A stretch of 64,000 nt of DNA from positions 4,402,001-4,466,000 of the forward strand of contig NZ_CP147776.1 of assembly GCF_037300705.1 (NCBI RefSeq). Reading direction: 5' to 3'. Made by a program: the position numbers and the translations under genes. Below are positions 34,521-43,312 of the stretch, in pieces. The notes beneath the pieces were generated by a model. That model searched no databases and was not told the DNA's origin. It worked only from the letters and a program-made list of their open reading frames with translations. This DNA is from Massilia sp. W12. Its GTDB lineage: Bacteria > Pseudomonadota > Gammaproteobacteria > Burkholderiales > Burkholderiaceae_D. Each line of letters opens with the position of its first letter. The first letter of the stretch is position 1.

Positions 34521-37500
34521 ATTTGTGCTCTGGCCGGAACAAGCGCATAATCATCTGCGTTTGCCGTTGCAGTTTAGCAGATTGGGATTTGTGCTCTGGC
34601 CGGAACCATTTCTGGCCTGATTGGCTTGCCTGTGCGAGTTTAGCAGATTGGGATTTGTGCTCTGGCCGGAACCTGGGACAGGTCGCAACAAAGATTGCAG
34701 TCAGTTTAGCAGATTGGGATTTGTGCTCTGGCCGGAACCAGCCAATCGGGCCGGTGAACCACGGATTGAGTTTAGCAGATTGGGATTTGTGCTCTGGCCG
34801 GAACCACTCATGACGCCAGTTGTCACAACGCGGGAGTTTAGCAGATTGGGATTTGTGCTCTGGCCGGAACTCAACGCTCAGTGAATTGCCGTGATAGACG
34901 AGTTTAGCAGATTGGGATTTGTGCTCTGGCCGGAACCAATTGAAATGAAGCCGGAACCAGACATTAAGTTTAGCAGATTGGGATTTGTGCTCTGGCCGGA
35001 ACCTGCGCTTGGAATACTGCCTGCTGTTCCTCAGTTTAGCAGATTGGGATTTGTGCTCTGGCCGGAACGGAGTATCGTCATATATCTCGCCAGATGCGAG
35101 TTTAGCAGATTGGGATTTGTGCTCTGGCCGGAACAATATCGATGTGCAGGAGTACGAGTACCGCAAGTTTAGCAGATTGGGATTTGTGCTCTGGCCGGAA
35201 CAGCATCACAAACACGAAGATTGGATGAGACAGTTTAGCAGATTGGGATTTGTGCTCTGGCCGGAACCACGATGCGTAATGCTGTGCGCTCTGCGCGAGT
35301 TTAGCAGATTGGGATTTGTGCTCTGGCCGGAACCCTAGCCGGCGCGGACAGACTGCGCGCAATAGTTTAGCAGATTGGGATTTGTGCTCTGGCCGGAACC
35401 GGGCGGGAGGTGTTGCCGGGGGTGGTGGAAGTTTAGCAGATTGGGATTTGTGCTCTGGCCGGAACGTTATCTTCACCATAAGTGGGCTTGAGCAAAGTTT
35501 AGCAGATTGGGATTTGTGCTCTGGCCGGAACGGAACGGCAGAAATGTACAGCTTAATGCCTAGTTTAGCAGATTGGGATTTGTGCTCTGGCCGGAACCAT
35601 TTTTCGCCAGTCATCCACATGCAAGGAGTTTAGCAGATTGGGATTTGTGCTCTGGCCGGAACTGTGGCTGGCTGTGGTGGTGGCGCCGGCGTGAGTTTAG
35701 CAGATTGGGATTTGTGCTCTGGCCGGAACTTGCAAAGCGCCGTGGCCAATGGCGCGCTGAGTTTAGCAGATTGGGATTTGTGCTCTGGCCGGAACGGCAC
35801 CGTGTATCTGAGCAGCGACGGCGGGAGTTTAGCAGATTGGGATTTGTGCTCTGGCCGGAACTGTTACGGTTGCTGAAAATCGCGCCTAATTAGTTTAGCA
35901 GATTGGGATTTGTGCTCTGGCCGGAACGAGCGACATCTGCAGGCCGGTGTCGTGCACAGTTTAGCAGATTGGGATTTGTGCTCTGGCCGGAACCACGAAA
36001 GCGGCGGTTCCACCGCTTGAGGAGAGTTTAGCAGATTGGGATTTGTGCTCTGGCCGGAACTGCCTGGGCTACGTGCAAGCCGCCCAGCGCAGTTTAGCAG
36101 ATTGGGATTTGTGCTCTGGCCGGAACGAAGAACTGCTCCACTACGCGCGCGTTGGCAGTTTAGCAGATTGGGATTTGTGCTCTGGCCGGAACCATTGCTT
36201 CAATGAAACCGCGCATAGAACCAGTTTAGCAGATTGGGATTTGTGCTCTGGCCGGAACCGGGACGCGATGAATAAAATGTGGTGGGCGAGTTTAGCAGAT
36301 TGGGATTTGTGCTCTGGCCGGAACGCGGCCAAGCCGGGGTGTGAGGTGTGGAATAGTTTAGCAGATTGGGATTTGTGCTCTGGCCGGAACTGCCTGGGCT
36401 ACGTGCAAGCCGCCCAGCGCAGTTTAGCAGATTGGGATTTGTGCTCTGGCCGGAACTGCCTGGGCTACGTGCAAGCCGCCCAGCGCAGTTTAGCAGATTG
36501 GGATTTGTGCTCTGGCCGGAACTGTGCAACGCAAGCGCCGCCTGTGACAGTTAGTTTAGCAGATTGGGATTTGTGCTCTGGCCGGAACTTGAATGGCTGG
36601 CTGAAAACAAGGCCGAGTAGTTTAGCAGATTGGGATTTGTGCTCTGGCCGGAACTGGGGCTGTCACTGCTCAACGCAGGCCGTAAGTTTAGCAGATTGGG
36701 ATTTGTGCTCTGGCCGGAACGCGCGGGGCGGCGGCAGCGCGCTTTGCTGAAGTTTAGCAGATTGGGATTTGTGCTCTGGCCGGAACCCACCACATCGCAC
36801 TCAGGCGCCTGACATCAGTTTAGCAGATTGGGATTTGTGCTCTGGCCGGAACCGCGTCGTTTAATTGAAAAAATGGCGCCAGAGTTTAGCAGATTGGGAT
36901 TTGTGCTCTGGCCGGAACACCGGAAGCCTTCAGCGCATCGAAAATTGCAGTTTAGCAGATTGGGATTTGTGCTCTGGCCGGAACTATGGTGTGATACTTC
37001 TCTGTCTTGAGATTAGTTTAGCAGATTGGGATTTGTGCTCTGGCCGGAACGAGGTAAAAACGCGATAGAAGCAGACATACAGTTTAGCAGATTGGGATTT
37101 GTGCTCTGGCCGGAACGGCTGGTGGAGTCGCGCAAGGCCAGCACCAAGTTTAGCAGATTGGGATTTGTGCTCTGGCCGGAACTTGTATTGCATACAACTC
37201 ACAATTGCGACTAGTTTAGCAGATTGGGATTTGTGCTCTGGCCGGAACCCCAGCACTACGCCCGATTCGCCATCCTCAAGTTTAGCAGATTGGGATTTGT
37301 GCTCTGGCCGGAACGGCTTGGCTGGCGCACTGCGTGAGCGGCGCAGTTTAGCAGATTGGGATTTGTGCTCTGGCCGGAACTCCAGCGGGGAACTTCCCTC
37401 ATATTCGCCCAGTTTAGCAGATTGGGATTTGTGCTCTGGCCGGAACCACTGCCTGCTCGTGGGCATGTCTGGCGCGAGTTTAGCAGATTGGGATTTGTGC

Positions 37501-37842
37501 TCTGGCCGGAACTTTATGGTGGGCTGATCGGCATAGGCGCGCAGTTTAGCAGATTGGGATTGTGCTCTGGCCGGAACAAATGCGCGCTCGTGTGCATCGC
37601 GCAGCATAGTTTAGCAGATTGGGATTTGTGCTCTGGCCGGAACTGGCAAATCGGCGTCATCGTCGGCCCATCGAGTTTAGCAGATTGGGATTTGTGCTCT
37701 GGCCGGAACCCCAGCTCAACCTTGTATTCCGATGCGCTCAGTTTAGCAGATTGGGATTTGCGCTCTGGCCGGAACCACGCATACGCAGCCCACGAAATCA
37801 CATGGAAATTTAGCAGATTGGGACTTGTGCCCTCTAGCCAGA
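34521..37842 (-). CRISPR. Type II-C CRISPR array, distal part (half of the split repeat, 49 repeats and one degenerate repeat)
   Basis: Continues from the IS-split repeat (34521-34540) with units at 34571 through 37740 on a 66-bp period: 49 repeats, then a decayed unit at 37807. This gives 50 spacers, 94 for the whole locus, mostly 30 bp with a few of 29 or 31. Repeats are identical until the last units: the one at 37543 lacks one T, the one at 37740 has one T-to-C change, and the one at 37807 carries several substitutions plus an insertion. A further weak repeat-like sequence lies near 37863-37885. One spacer is present three times (36061-36090, 36391-36420, 36457-36486). Confidence 0.97.
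36061..36486. repeat. Triplicated spacer within the array
   Basis: The 30-bp spacer beginning TGCCTGGGCTACGTGC and ending CCGCCCAGCGC occurs identically at 36061-36090, 36391-36420 and 36457-36486. The last two are adjacent units. The four spacers between copies one and two are not themselves repeated. Confidence 0.97.
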
Positions 37843-37901
37843 ATTCCTTCGTCGTAAGATGCATTTTTGCAGATTGTGATTTTCAATCTATCCCCCATCC
37901 G

Positions 37902-38471
37902 CTACCCACCCCGCACAAACCTTCCATACGCCGCAATCTTTTCCTGCAGCCGCGCCGCCAGGCAGGGGCTGGCGGCCCCGAGTGCGTTTAAGATCTGTCC
38001 CGCTTCGCTTTGATAACTGATGATTTTCGCGTCATCCCAGTAAAACGGCGGATGATATAAATTCGCAATCCGGTCTGCCAATTTCACCATCGCCACTTCG
38101 CGCGGCTGGCGCAAGATGCGCTGCAGGCTGTCGGCTAATTGCTGAGCCTTGGGCAACGCCGGATTTTTTGACAGGGCTTGCACGCCATCCGCCACGGCCA
38201 GGCCGAATTCCGCCGCAACGCTGGCGTAAGTGATGCCGCAGTCTTCCAGCGTGTCATGCAAGAGCGCACATTGCAGCGCCAAATCGCCATCCAGGCCAGG
38301 CCCCGCTTCCGCCTGCAAAGCCCAGCTGACTTCCATCGCCACGCTGGCCAGATGGTTGATATAGGCAATCTGTTCCCCCGGCAAAGCGCCGCCGTAAGTT
38401 TGCCCCTGATGCGCGCGGCTGGCGAACATCCACGCGCGTTGCCAGCTGTCCTGGCGCCAATTGATCTGCAT
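37902..38471 (-). CDS. HD-domain (p)ppGpp hydrolase-like protein (MESH1/RelA-SpoT HD family)
   Basis: 189 residues; ATG at 38471 with GGAGG upstream. The HD motifs of the SpoT/MESH1 hydrolase lineage are visible: RAHQGQ, YINHLASVAMEVSW, CALLHDTLEDCGITYASVAA and MVKLADRIANLYHPP. This is a stand-alone hydrolase half with no synthetase, TGS or ACT domain. It could degrade ppGpp or NADPH-like substrates, as small HD hydrolases do. It lies between the decaying end of the array and a divergent RTX-like gene; the start codons are about 250 bp apart. Confidence 0.82.
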   Translation of the reverse strand: MQINWRQDSWQRAWMFASRAHQGQTYGGALPGEQIAYINHLASVAMEVSWALQAEAGPGLDGDLALQCALLHDTLEDCGITYASVAAEFGLAVADGVQALSKNPALPKAQQLADSLQRILRQPREVAMVKLADRIANLYHPPFYWDDAKIISYQSEAGQILNALGAASPCLAARLQEKIAAYGRFVRGG

Positions 38472-38719
38472 CGCCCCCTCCTTTTTTGCCAAAGATTGCT
38501 GATTGTGGCACGCGCCGCGCATACCGGCAGCCTGTCAAAAGATTGCCCGGAATCAGCAAAAAATATGCGCCCGCTATCCAAAATTCAACTACAGGGACAT
38601 ATTATGTGCGGCAACCAAAAAACGGGACAGTTTACGCCCGGAATTCACATGCTTGCAAATTGCCGCGCCATATAATCGCCACGCCCATTTCAGGCATACC
38701 TATCTTCAGGAGAATAACA

Positions 38720-41140
38720 ATGGCAATCATCAGCGGCACTGAGAACGACGATATTTTGTACGGCAGCAAAGAGAACGATAAGCTGTACGGCTATGGCGGC
38801 AACGACACTTTCCGCCTCATCACCGGCGGGGACAACAATGGAATTGATTGGTATGACGGCGGCAGCGGCGTGAATATGATTCAAGGCGGCTGGTCTTACG
38901 ATGTGTTGCACGTCATGAATCATCTGGCGAATCTACAGAATATCCAGATTTTGGACGGCGGCGACGGCACAGCCGAATACAACACCGTGCAAGCCGGCCC
39001 GGACAGCGATTATCTGGATTTCTCGCAGATGATTGTGAAAAACTTTGTGCTGGACGGCGGGGCCGGCTTTGATGTGATCATCGGCACCGATGGCGGCGAC
39101 GTCATTCGCGGCGGGCTGGACAATGACAAGCTGTATGGCGGCGCCGGCGATGACACCTTCCTGTTGCTGACCGGCGGCGATAAAAACGGCGTGGATTGGT
39201 ATGAAGGCGGGACGGGTCACAACACCATTAAAGGCGACTGGTCTTACGATGTGTTGCACGTCATGGACGGTCTGCAAAATCTGCAAAACATTCACCTGCT
39301 GGACGGCGGCGACGGTACCCCGGCTTACAACACCGTGCTGGCCACGGATGCGGATGAGACGCTGAATTTCTCCAAGATCACGGTGAAGAATTTTGTGCTG
39401 GATGGGGCTGGCGGTAATGATGTGATCATCGCCACCGAAGCCGGCGATGTGATTCGCGGCGGGGCCGGCAATGACAAGCTGTATGCGGAAGGCGGCGATG
39501 ACACCTTCCTGTTAATCACCGGCGGCGATAAAAACGGCCTGGATTATTACGATGGCGGGGCCGGTCTCAACCGCATTACCGGCGACTGGTCTTATGATGT
39601 GCTGCATGTGGAAAACAAGCTGATGAATCTGCAAAACATTCAGATTCTGGATGGCGGCGACAAGACGTGGAGCTACAACGTGGTGCAAGCCGGCAAGGGC
39701 GATGACAGTCTGGATTTCAGCAAGTACCAGGTCAATTATTTCACTATCGACGGCGGCGATGGCAATGACGCGATTATCGGCAATGATGATGTGAACCATA
39801 TCCGTGGCGGGGCCGGTCACGACACCATCAGCGGCGCCGGCGGCGACGATGTGTTGTCCGGCCAGGCTGGCGATGATGTGTTCCAACTGATTACCGGCGG
39901 CGATTTCAACGGCACGGATTGGTATGACGGCGGCAGCGGCGTCAACAGCATCGTGGGCGGCTGGTCGTATGATGTTTTGCATGTGGTGGACCAGTTGGCG
40001 AATCTGAAAAACATCCAGATTCTGGATGGCGGCGACGGCACAACTGCCTACAACACGGTGTTGGCCAGCGATGCGCATGAGACGCTGGACTTTTCCGGCA
40101 TGCTGGTGAAAAACTTTGTGCTGGATGGCGCCGGCGGCAATGATCTGATCATTGGCGGCAAGGGTGATGATGAGATTCGCGGCGGGGCCGGCGATGATAA
40201 GCTGTATGGCGGCGCTGGCGATGACAGCTTCCTGTTAATCACCGGCGGCGATAAAAACGGCCTGGATCTGTTTGTCGGCGGCGATGGCGTCAACACCATC
40301 AAAGGCGGCTGGTCTTACGATGTGCTGCATGTCATGAATCATCTGGAAAATCTGCAAAACATCCAGGTGCTGGACGGCGGCGACGGCACAGCCAGCTACA
40401 ACACGGTGCTGGGTACGGCGCAAGACGACTATCTGGACTTCTCGCATATGGTGGTGAAAAACTTTGTGCTGGACGGGGCGCAAGGCAATGATGCGATTTA
40501 CGGCTCCAAGGGCGATGACGTGATCCGTGGCGGCGCAGGCAATGACAAGCTGAATGGCGGGGCCGGCGATGACACCTTCCTCTTGATTACCGGCGGCGAT
40601 AAAAACGGTTTTGATTACTACGATGGCGGAGCCGGCTTTAACGTCATCAAGGGTGATTGGTCATATGACGTGCTGCATGTGGATAATCTGCTGTCGAATC
40701 TGGTGAATATTCAGATGATTGACGGCGGCGACGGCACGGCGGCGTATAACAGCGTGCTGGCCACGCCGGATGCGGATACGCTGCCGTTTTACAGCATGAC
40801 GCTGCGCAATCTGACGATCAAAGGCGGGGCCGGCAATGACATCATCGGCCTGTCCCGTTTGGCGGATCAAAGCGTGCATTACCAAGGCAATGAAGGGGAT
40901 GACCGCTTTGTGTTTGAAACCGACATCCGGGTCGCAGTGATTGACGACTTTAATCAGGCTGGCAATGACGTGCTGGATTTGCGCGCCTGGCAAGTCAAGG
41001 ATCTGCAGACTTTGCAGCATCAATCCTTCCAGGTCGGCGCAGATGTTGTGATCAATGTCGCAAGCGGCGCCCAAATCACGTTGATCGGGACGCAGCTGGC
41101 GCAATTGGATTGGACTGGCGCGAGCGACTTCCTGCTTTGA
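38720..41140 (+). CDS. RTX-like calcium-binding protein with six 116-residue modules
   Basis: 806 residues; ATG at 38720 preceded by CAGGAG. There is no Sec signal. RTX nonapeptide runs (GGAGDDKLYGGAGDDSF) alternate with a conserved block WSYDVLHVMNHLANLQNIQ, then LDGGDGT and VKNFVLDG. The Trp codon of WSYDVLHV recurs at 38891, 39239, 39587, 39962, 40310 and 40658, that is a period of 116 residues with one 125-residue interval. The C-terminal domain (VIDDFNQAGNDVLDLRAWQV, then ADVVINVASGAQITLIG) is the usual uncleaved T1SS secretion region. Probably exported by a type I system, perhaps the one at 12-17 kb. No enzymatic domain is seen; a structural or S-layer/matrix role is a guess. Confidence 0.87.
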   Translation: MAIISGTENDDILYGSKENDKLYGYGGNDTFRLITGGDNNGIDWYDGGSGVNMIQGGWSYDVLHVMNHLANLQNIQILDGGDGTAEYNTVQAGPDSDYLDFSQMIVKNFVLDGGAGFDVIIGTDGGDVIRGGLDNDKLYGGAGDDTFLLLTGGDKNGVDWYEGGTGHNTIKGDWSYDVLHVMDGLQNLQNIHLLDGGDGTPAYNTVLATDADETLNFSKITVKNFVLDGAGGNDVIIATEAGDVIRGGAGNDKLYAEGGDDTFLLITGGDKNGLDYYDGGAGLNRITGDWSYDVLHVENKLMNLQNIQILDGGDKTWSYNVVQAGKGDDSLDFSKYQVNYFTIDGGDGNDAIIGNDDVNHIRGGAGHDTISGAGGDDVLSGQAGDDVFQLITGGDFNGTDWYDGGSGVNSIVGGWSYDVLHVVDQLANLKNIQILDGGDGTTAYNTVLASDAHETLDFSGMLVKNFVLDGAGGNDLIIGGKGDDEIRGGAGDDKLYGGAGDDSFLLITGGDKNGLDLFVGGDGVNTIKGGWSYDVLHVMNHLENLQNIQVLDGGDGTASYNTVLGTAQDDYLDFSHMVVKNFVLDGAQGNDAIYGSKGDDVIRGGAGNDKLNGGAGDDTFLLITGGDKNGFDYYDGGAGFNVIKGDWSYDVLHVDNLLSNLVNIQMIDGGDGTAAYNSVLATPDADTLPFYSMTLRNLTIKGGAGNDIIGLSRLADQSVHYQGNEGDDRFVFETDIRVAVIDDFNQAGNDVLDLRAWQVKDLQTLQHQSFQVGADVVINVASGAQITLIGTQLAQLDWTGASDFLL

Positions 41141-41148
41141 TGGGGTGC

Positions 41149-41182
41149 AAGGCATGCCGGACTTTGCCGGCATGCCTTTTTT
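41149..41182 (+). terminator. Intrinsic terminator of the RTX-like gene
   Basis: 12-bp perfect stem AAGGCATGCCGG / CCGGCATGCCTT with a 6-base loop, followed by TTTT, 8 bp past the stop. Confidence 0.92.
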
Positions 41183-41310
41183 AGCATCTGCGCGCGCGGC
41201 TTGCAAAAATACCGCCAACATGGCGTATGCCGCGCGCCTTTCGGCTAAGCTATGCTGATGACGGCTCACGCCGTTTTATTGGCTGCAACACTCTTGAGCT
41301 GGGCCTGTAT

Positions 41311-41646
41311 ATGACCGATCTCGTACTCACTCTCAAGCCGCAGCTGCTGCACAATCCTGATCTGGATCTGCGCTATGCCATCCCCGACATACTGGCCAGC
41401 CGCTCACACGGCAATATTCAAGGCGCAGGCTTTGACTATGAAGAACAGGAAGATGGCGCCGCCGCGCTGCTGACAATCTTTCTGTGCGTGAGTGATTTGC
41501 CGGCGGCTTTAAGCATCATCAGCGCGGTTTTGTACAGTGAAACTGTGCTGGAAAACCAACTCGCGCCCGCCGCCGCTTTGTATCTTCAAGAAGGCGCACA
41601 GCTGACATTGCTCAACTTGGGCGATGAAAAGACATGGACTTTGTAA
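41311..41646 (+). CDS. Hypothetical protein, 111 residues
   Basis: The ATG at 41311 starts MTDLVLTLKPQLLHNPDLDL, with RYAIPDILASR following. The frame is open from 41227, which would add 28 residues. Composition is ordinary and slightly acidic, with a predicted helix-rich core (LLTIFLCVSDLPAALSIISA, then VLYSETV). I recognise no family; the sequence resembles small immunity or cytosolic partner proteins only in a general way. Its stop is 2 bp before a solitary type I-E CRISPR repeat. The ribosome site is weak. Coding status rests on length and plausible amino-acid composition. Confidence 0.5.
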   Translation: MTDLVLTLKPQLLHNPDLDLRYAIPDILASRSHGNIQGAGFDYEEQEDGAAALLTIFLCVSDLPAALSIISAVLYSETVLENQLAPAAALYLQEGAQLTLLNLGDEKTWTL

Positions 41647-41647
41647 G

Positions 41648-41675
41648 GGATCATCCCCGCGCCTGCGGGGAACAG
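41648..41675. CRISPR. Solitary type I-E-like CRISPR repeat (relic)
   Basis: GGATCATCCCCGCGCC followed by TGCGGGGAACAG: the palindromic CCCCGCGCC/GCGGGG core of subtype I-E repeats, differing by one terminal base from the copy at 43810. No second clear copy follows at +61, only a vague CGCTCCTGTACCGGGGAA near 41721. No I-E cas genes are in the window. Confidence 0.7.
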
Positions 41676-41860
41676 CGCATGCAGCGCATACGCCTCACTG
41701 CCGTGGTGCGTATGCGCGACCGCTCCTGTACCGGGGAATCAAACCCTGCTCATCATCAGCCATGCCCTGCGACAGGCGCAGGGCGAACGGCTTGCGCCAC
41801 TGTGCTTTTGCTGTGACAGGACAAAGGCGCGGCCCTGCATAGAGCGGGCGCAAGCATGCA

Positions 41861-43312
41861 TCAGTTGTAAGCCGGTATGCGCGAGCGATCAATCACGATC
41901 GCCGCATCAAAATGTTGATCCAGGCGATCAAGCTGCAAATGCATCCCCCAGTTCATAAAATTCAGCGGCCTATGCAGCCAGTTATCGCCATCCCCGGCCG
42001 CATCGCGCGCAGGAATCGGCAAATATAAGGCCCCCAGCCGCAAGCTGTGCGCATACGCCTCTAAAGAATCCGCTGGCGGCAAACGCACCGGCATACTGTT
42101 GCGAAAATTATTTGCGTTCTCCCCGCGCAACATGAATAAGCCAATGGTAAATAACTGATCCTGCCATTCTTTGGCCAGATACGACCCCATAGGCGCGCCT
42201 GCAGCACTCCCCCATTGACTGGCGCGTGAGATATGCGCGTTATGCGCCCAGACCATGATTTTCTCCTGCGGGTAAGCCAGCTTGGCCAGCCCGCTGATGC
42301 TGCGCGCCATGGCCGGATCGCGCCCCTGGTAAGAATGGGGGTCGAGATGGCGCGCACGCAAACTGAGCAGGCGGTCTTGCAAAGACTGCAAGCCCAGATA
42401 CGCCATATTGCGCACAAAACGCTGACTGTCATCAGCTTGCGCCCGATACGGTTCAAAGGTCTGGATCAAGCGCGCCATTTCCTGCTCATAGCGTGCGCCT
42501 TCGGCCAAAAAAGCCTGGCACGACGCCGCAGCCGGAGCGGAAGCACAAGCCGTCCCTTTCTGCGCAAGCGCGAACACAGCTTCGATCAGCGCGCCGGTGT
42601 TCTGCAAAGCGGCATCATTTGTCTGCCGCAGCACAGGCGCGAGCCAGTTGCTGACGCGCTCTGCATTATCGTAAGGCGTACTGGATTCTTGCCAGTCAAA
42701 GCCGGCCAGACGTAAAGGCCGGGAACTGGCCTGGGTGCTGTCGATATAGCGGAATAATTCATCCAATTCCTGCGTCGCCCAAACGGCAAACACACATGCC
42801 TGACGCGGCGGCACGCTGCGGCGCGCCAGGTATTCCTGATCCTGCAAATGACAGCCGATCAATGAAGACTCAAAGGCCAGCACGTTATAACCCAATTCCT
42901 GATGCATGAATTTGACCATGCGCACCTTGATTTGATTGAATTCGCGCGAGCCATGCGAGCTTTCGCCCAATTGCACAATGCGTTTACCTGCTAATTCCTG
43001 ACGCAAAAACGCCAAGTCAGAAAAATCGCGGTCAAACACCAGGGAGCGGATTTTGCGATGATTTTGCTGCAGCCAGGCGCTTTCCTGGGCGGTCGGGGTA
43101 AAGCCGGTCGCCAAGGCGCTGGTCGCCAGCTCATCATCGCTCAATAATTTGGCCTGGGTCAGGTCAGGTTCCAGGTTGACGCTGGATGGGGGGGTAGCCA
43201 CAGGCGCCGGACTGGCGCCACCGGACGCGCCGCCGCCACAAGCTGTCAGGCCAGCCAGCAGCGCAGCCAGAAAAAGTCGATTGCAAAGATGCCTCAAATT
43301 ATTTTTTTTCAT
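41861..43312 (-). CDS. Erythromycin-esterase-family lipoprotein
   Basis: 483 residues from the ATG at 43312. Lipoprotein signal: MKKNNLRHLCNRLFLAALLA, then GLTACGGG with a lipobox Cys. The Ere fold shows IVQLGESSHGSREFNQIK (catalytic-type Glu/His), YNVLAFESSLIGC and MVWAHNAHIS with the conserved His. The superfamily also includes succinoglycan-type and unknown hydrolases, so macrolide resistance is not implied. A membrane-anchored periplasmic hydrolase is the safe reading. The gene is bracketed by relic I-E CRISPR repeats about 190 bp downstream and 300 bp upstream, suggesting that the region has been rearranged. Confidence 0.85.
   Translation of the reverse strand: MKKNNLRHLCNRLFLAALLAGLTACGGGASGGASPAPVATPPSSVNLEPDLTQAKLLSDDELATSALATGFTPTAQESAWLQQNHRKIRSLVFDRDFSDLAFLRQELAGKRIVQLGESSHGSREFNQIKVRMVKFMHQELGYNVLAFESSLIGCHLQDQEYLARRSVPPRQACVFAVWATQELDELFRYIDSTQASSRPLRLAGFDWQESSTPYDNAERVSNWLAPVLRQTNDAALQNTGALIEAVFALAQKGTACASAPAAASCQAFLAEGARYEQEMARLIQTFEPYRAQADDSQRFVRNMAYLGLQSLQDRLLSLRARHLDPHSYQGRDPAMARSISGLAKLAYPQEKIMVWAHNAHISRASQWGSAAGAPMGSYLAKEWQDQLFTIGLFMLRGENANNFRNSMPVRLPPADSLEAYAHSLRLGALYLPIPARDAAGDGDNWLHRPLNFMNWGMHLQLDRLDQHFDAAIVIDRSRIPAYN

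Noticed and set aside
29074..37813. Many open frames through the array encoding repeated peptides such as SLADWDLCSGRN, EFSRLGFVLWPE and FRPEHKSQSAKL
   Set aside because: They are the translations of the 36-bp CRISPR repeat in different frames and strands; the 66-bp period is divisible by three, which keeps the frames open. Not proteins.
41861..43312. Reading the erythromycin-esterase homologue as a macrolide-resistance determinant
   Set aside because: The superfamily is broad and this copy is a lipoprotein with a divergent sequence; no resistance context (integron, IS or other resistance genes) is attached.
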